NCBI GenBank assembly: GCA_035771175.1
Contig: CM069593.1
Span: 40,609,741 to 40,673,740, forward strand
Direction: 5' to 3'
Length of the DNA stretch: 64,000 nucleotides
Origin: Paratinospora sagittata
Lineage: Eukaryota; Streptophyta; Magnoliopsida; Ranunculales; Menispermaceae
Below are positions 62,278 through 64,000 of this stretch, piece by piece; the stretch's first letter is position 1, and each line of letters opens with the position of its first letter. The translations under genes were made by a program, and so were the position numbers. Under the pieces are notes generated by a model. That model did not search any database and was not told where the DNA came from. It saw nothing but the letters and a program-made list of their open reading frames with translations.

Positions 62278-63350
62278 TTCAGCCACCTAAAGCAGAACCG
62301 TAAACAAGAGGTTCAGCCCTGTGTTGCCAAACCAATTGCAAATATTCGACCATACAAGGCCGAACCTATTGTTTAAAGTTTCGCCTCAGGTGGGCGAACA
62401 TCTTATTTTCTCTTTTTTTCCACCTTCTAGCATGTATTTTTAGGCATTTTTTGATATTTTTATTTGCCTACTAACGCTCAGACTTAATTTGGGTGGTAAG
62501 GTACCATTCCCCACTCATACCCCACATGATGGAAACGAGTAGCGAATGATACATTACCACCCAAATTAGGTCTGAATGTTAATAGACAAATAAAAAATGT
62601 CAAGAAATGCTTAAGATAACAGGATGAAAGATGAAAATTGCAAAAAAAATGGGAAAATAAGAGGTTCAGCCACGTGCGGCCAAACCGTAAACAGTACGTT
62701 CGGCCCTGTCTGGCCAAACCAAGTGTCGTTATTTGTCCATACAGGGCTGAACCTACTGTTTAGGGTTTGATTGCAGTTAGCCGAACTTCTTATTTTTCCA
62801 TTATTTTTTTTGGATTTTCACTTTCTACCATATATTTCTAGGCATTTCTAAACATTTTAGACATGTCTACAAACATTCCGGGCAAATTTGGTTGGTGGGA
62901 CACCATTCCCCACTCGTACCCCACATGATGGTCACGAGTGGGGAATGGTGTTCCACCACCCAAATTAGGTCTGAATGTTAGTAGGCAGCTCAAGAATGTA
63001 TAGAAAGGCCTAATAATGCAAAATGGAAGGTGAAAATAAAAAAGAAAGAGGAAAATAAGAGGTTTAGTTGGGGACGGCTGAACCTCAAACAATGGGTTTG
63101 GTCCTGTGTGGTTGATTCGAGGCACTCGGTTCAGCTAGAAAGGGTTGAATTAGCTGTTTAAGGTTCGGCCTCAGGTGGCCAAACATTTTATTTTCTATTT
63201 TTTTTAGAATTCCACCTTCCATTTTGCATTGTTATCCATTTCTAGACATTTTCGACATGTCTACGAACATTTTAGGCTAATTTTGTAGGTGGGACACCGT
63301 TCACCATCATTTGGTGAACTTTGACATTAAGAGATGTGAATTAGTTTCCA
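62278..63350. repeat. Palindromic satellite-like repeat, right block (about 2.5 units)
   Basis: Palindrome centres near 62,524, 62,932 and 63,312, a period of about 380-410 bases. The clearest arms (62,820-63,045) include GGACACCATTCCCCACTCGT against ACGAGTGGGGAATGGTG, with inverted similarity over roughly 110 bases per arm. Between palindromes are GGTTCGGCC/GGCCGAACC blocks with AAACAGTA. Continuous with the block at 52,680-53,160 if the gypsy insertions are removed. Confidence 0.72.
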
Positions 63351-63606
63351 ACCACCCAAAGTAGATTATTTGGAAGATGAATTTCCTAATTCAAAACATT
63401 TTCACATACATACAAATAAATCAAAACATTTCAACATACAAATAAACATATCAACATTTCCAAAATAACAACTATATGTCATCAATTTTATTGTATAAAA
63501 AAGGATCCAAAAATACCAACTCTATACATATCCACATTTCCAAAATAACAACTTTATACGTATCCATATTTCCAAAATAACAACTCTATACATATTGTAT
63601 AATTAA

Positions 63607-63936
63607 TTAGTCAATATCTAAGTCAACTACATCTTCTGTATCGACCTCATTGCTTTTCAATCTATTGCAATCAATATTGTAGACAAAATAAGACATCTCC
63701 CATCCATTTGTCTATGGGACTCGGAATCTATGCCAATCTGGCAATATGAGAGGCATCGAGCATGCGGTGGGGCTGAACAAAATTTGAGAAAAATACAACA
63801 TTGCAATCATTATCTCTGTATTTCTAAAATTTCAATTGAAACCAAGTAAATAAGAAAATCAGTTTTACCTGCAGAAAGTGGTTATCATTTACGTAACCGA
63901 AGCCAATCATGCGCTTGGGTGGGATTGGTGGAGCTT
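63607..63936 (-). pseudogene. C-terminal exons of a MULE/PMD-associated plant protein
   Basis: Exon 63,936-63,869 (after GGACAG, before GTAAAA) reads APPIPPKRMIGFGYVNDNHF. A second exon from 63,772 (after GTTCAG) reads, in the best frame, CSMPLILPDWHRFRVP, a TAG, then TNGWEMSYFVYNID and an acidic end DTEDVVDLDID before TAA (63,607-63,609). Phrases of this kind occur at the C-terminus of OTU/Ulp1-like proteins tied to Mutator elements. The stop and an apparent frame mismatch between exons suggest a pseudogene. The rest lies right of the window. Confidence 0.45.
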
Positions 63937-64000
63937 CTGTCCAGAGAGGAGAAAAATGTCAGACATTGTTGTATTGATAAAAACACTAATACGACTTTGT

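Overview
The window looks like nuclear DNA of a flowering plant, most likely a eudicot. It is AT-rich, the coding signal is dominated by Ty1/copia, Ty3/gypsy, L1 and RTE retroelements plus hAT- and MULE-like DNA elements, and the one recognisable host gene is a plant-type AP endonuclease broken into short exons. No bacterial features, CRISPR arrays, rRNA or tRNA genes were found. The species cannot be named from the sequence.

Left half (about 1-34,000). A minus-strand gene for the SAP-domain apurinic endonuclease ARP runs through this part. Six coding exons (34,001-33,936; 33,778-33,681; 28,404-28,325; 28,243-27,977; 20,156-19,837; 8,925-8,815) join in one open frame of 314 codons, and the remaining catalytic exons must lie left of the window. 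Its introns are filled with transposons: an old copia with a hAT-like element in it (1-5,046), an 18-bp-TSD L1 (5,134-6,989), a nested stack (9,945-17,054: LTR element > copia > hAT and hAT-MITE), an L1 holding a solo LTR (about 17,640-19,738), a copia holding a MULE with a possible captured gene (21,018-24,667), another copia (24,668-26,680), RTE and L1 fragments, and a solo LTR (30,460-32,357).

Middle (34,600-52,200). A hAT-like element (34,615-35,776) and two near-perfect palindromic elements with TG...CA ends and 5-bp target duplications (35,930-36,344 and 39,566-39,896) precede a plus-strand plant mobile domain (PMD) pseudogene. That pseudogene is split by a complete 11.2-kb chromovirus-like gypsy element (40,623-51,833, TSD CATTG). 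The gypsy carries gag, pol with a chromodomain-like end, and an extra sense-strand ORF of about 527 codons between the primer-binding site and gag. This extra ORF is the best candidate here for an undescribed component.

Right end (52,200-64,000). A satellite-like array of long imperfect palindromes bearing TTCGGCC motifs is interrupted by two gypsy elements joined in inverted orientation (53,381-62,277). The array resumes to about 63,350, and a fragment of a transposase-associated plant gene sits at the edge.

Coordinates of element ends come from matching target-site duplications by eye. Family names rest on protein motifs recognised without database searches.
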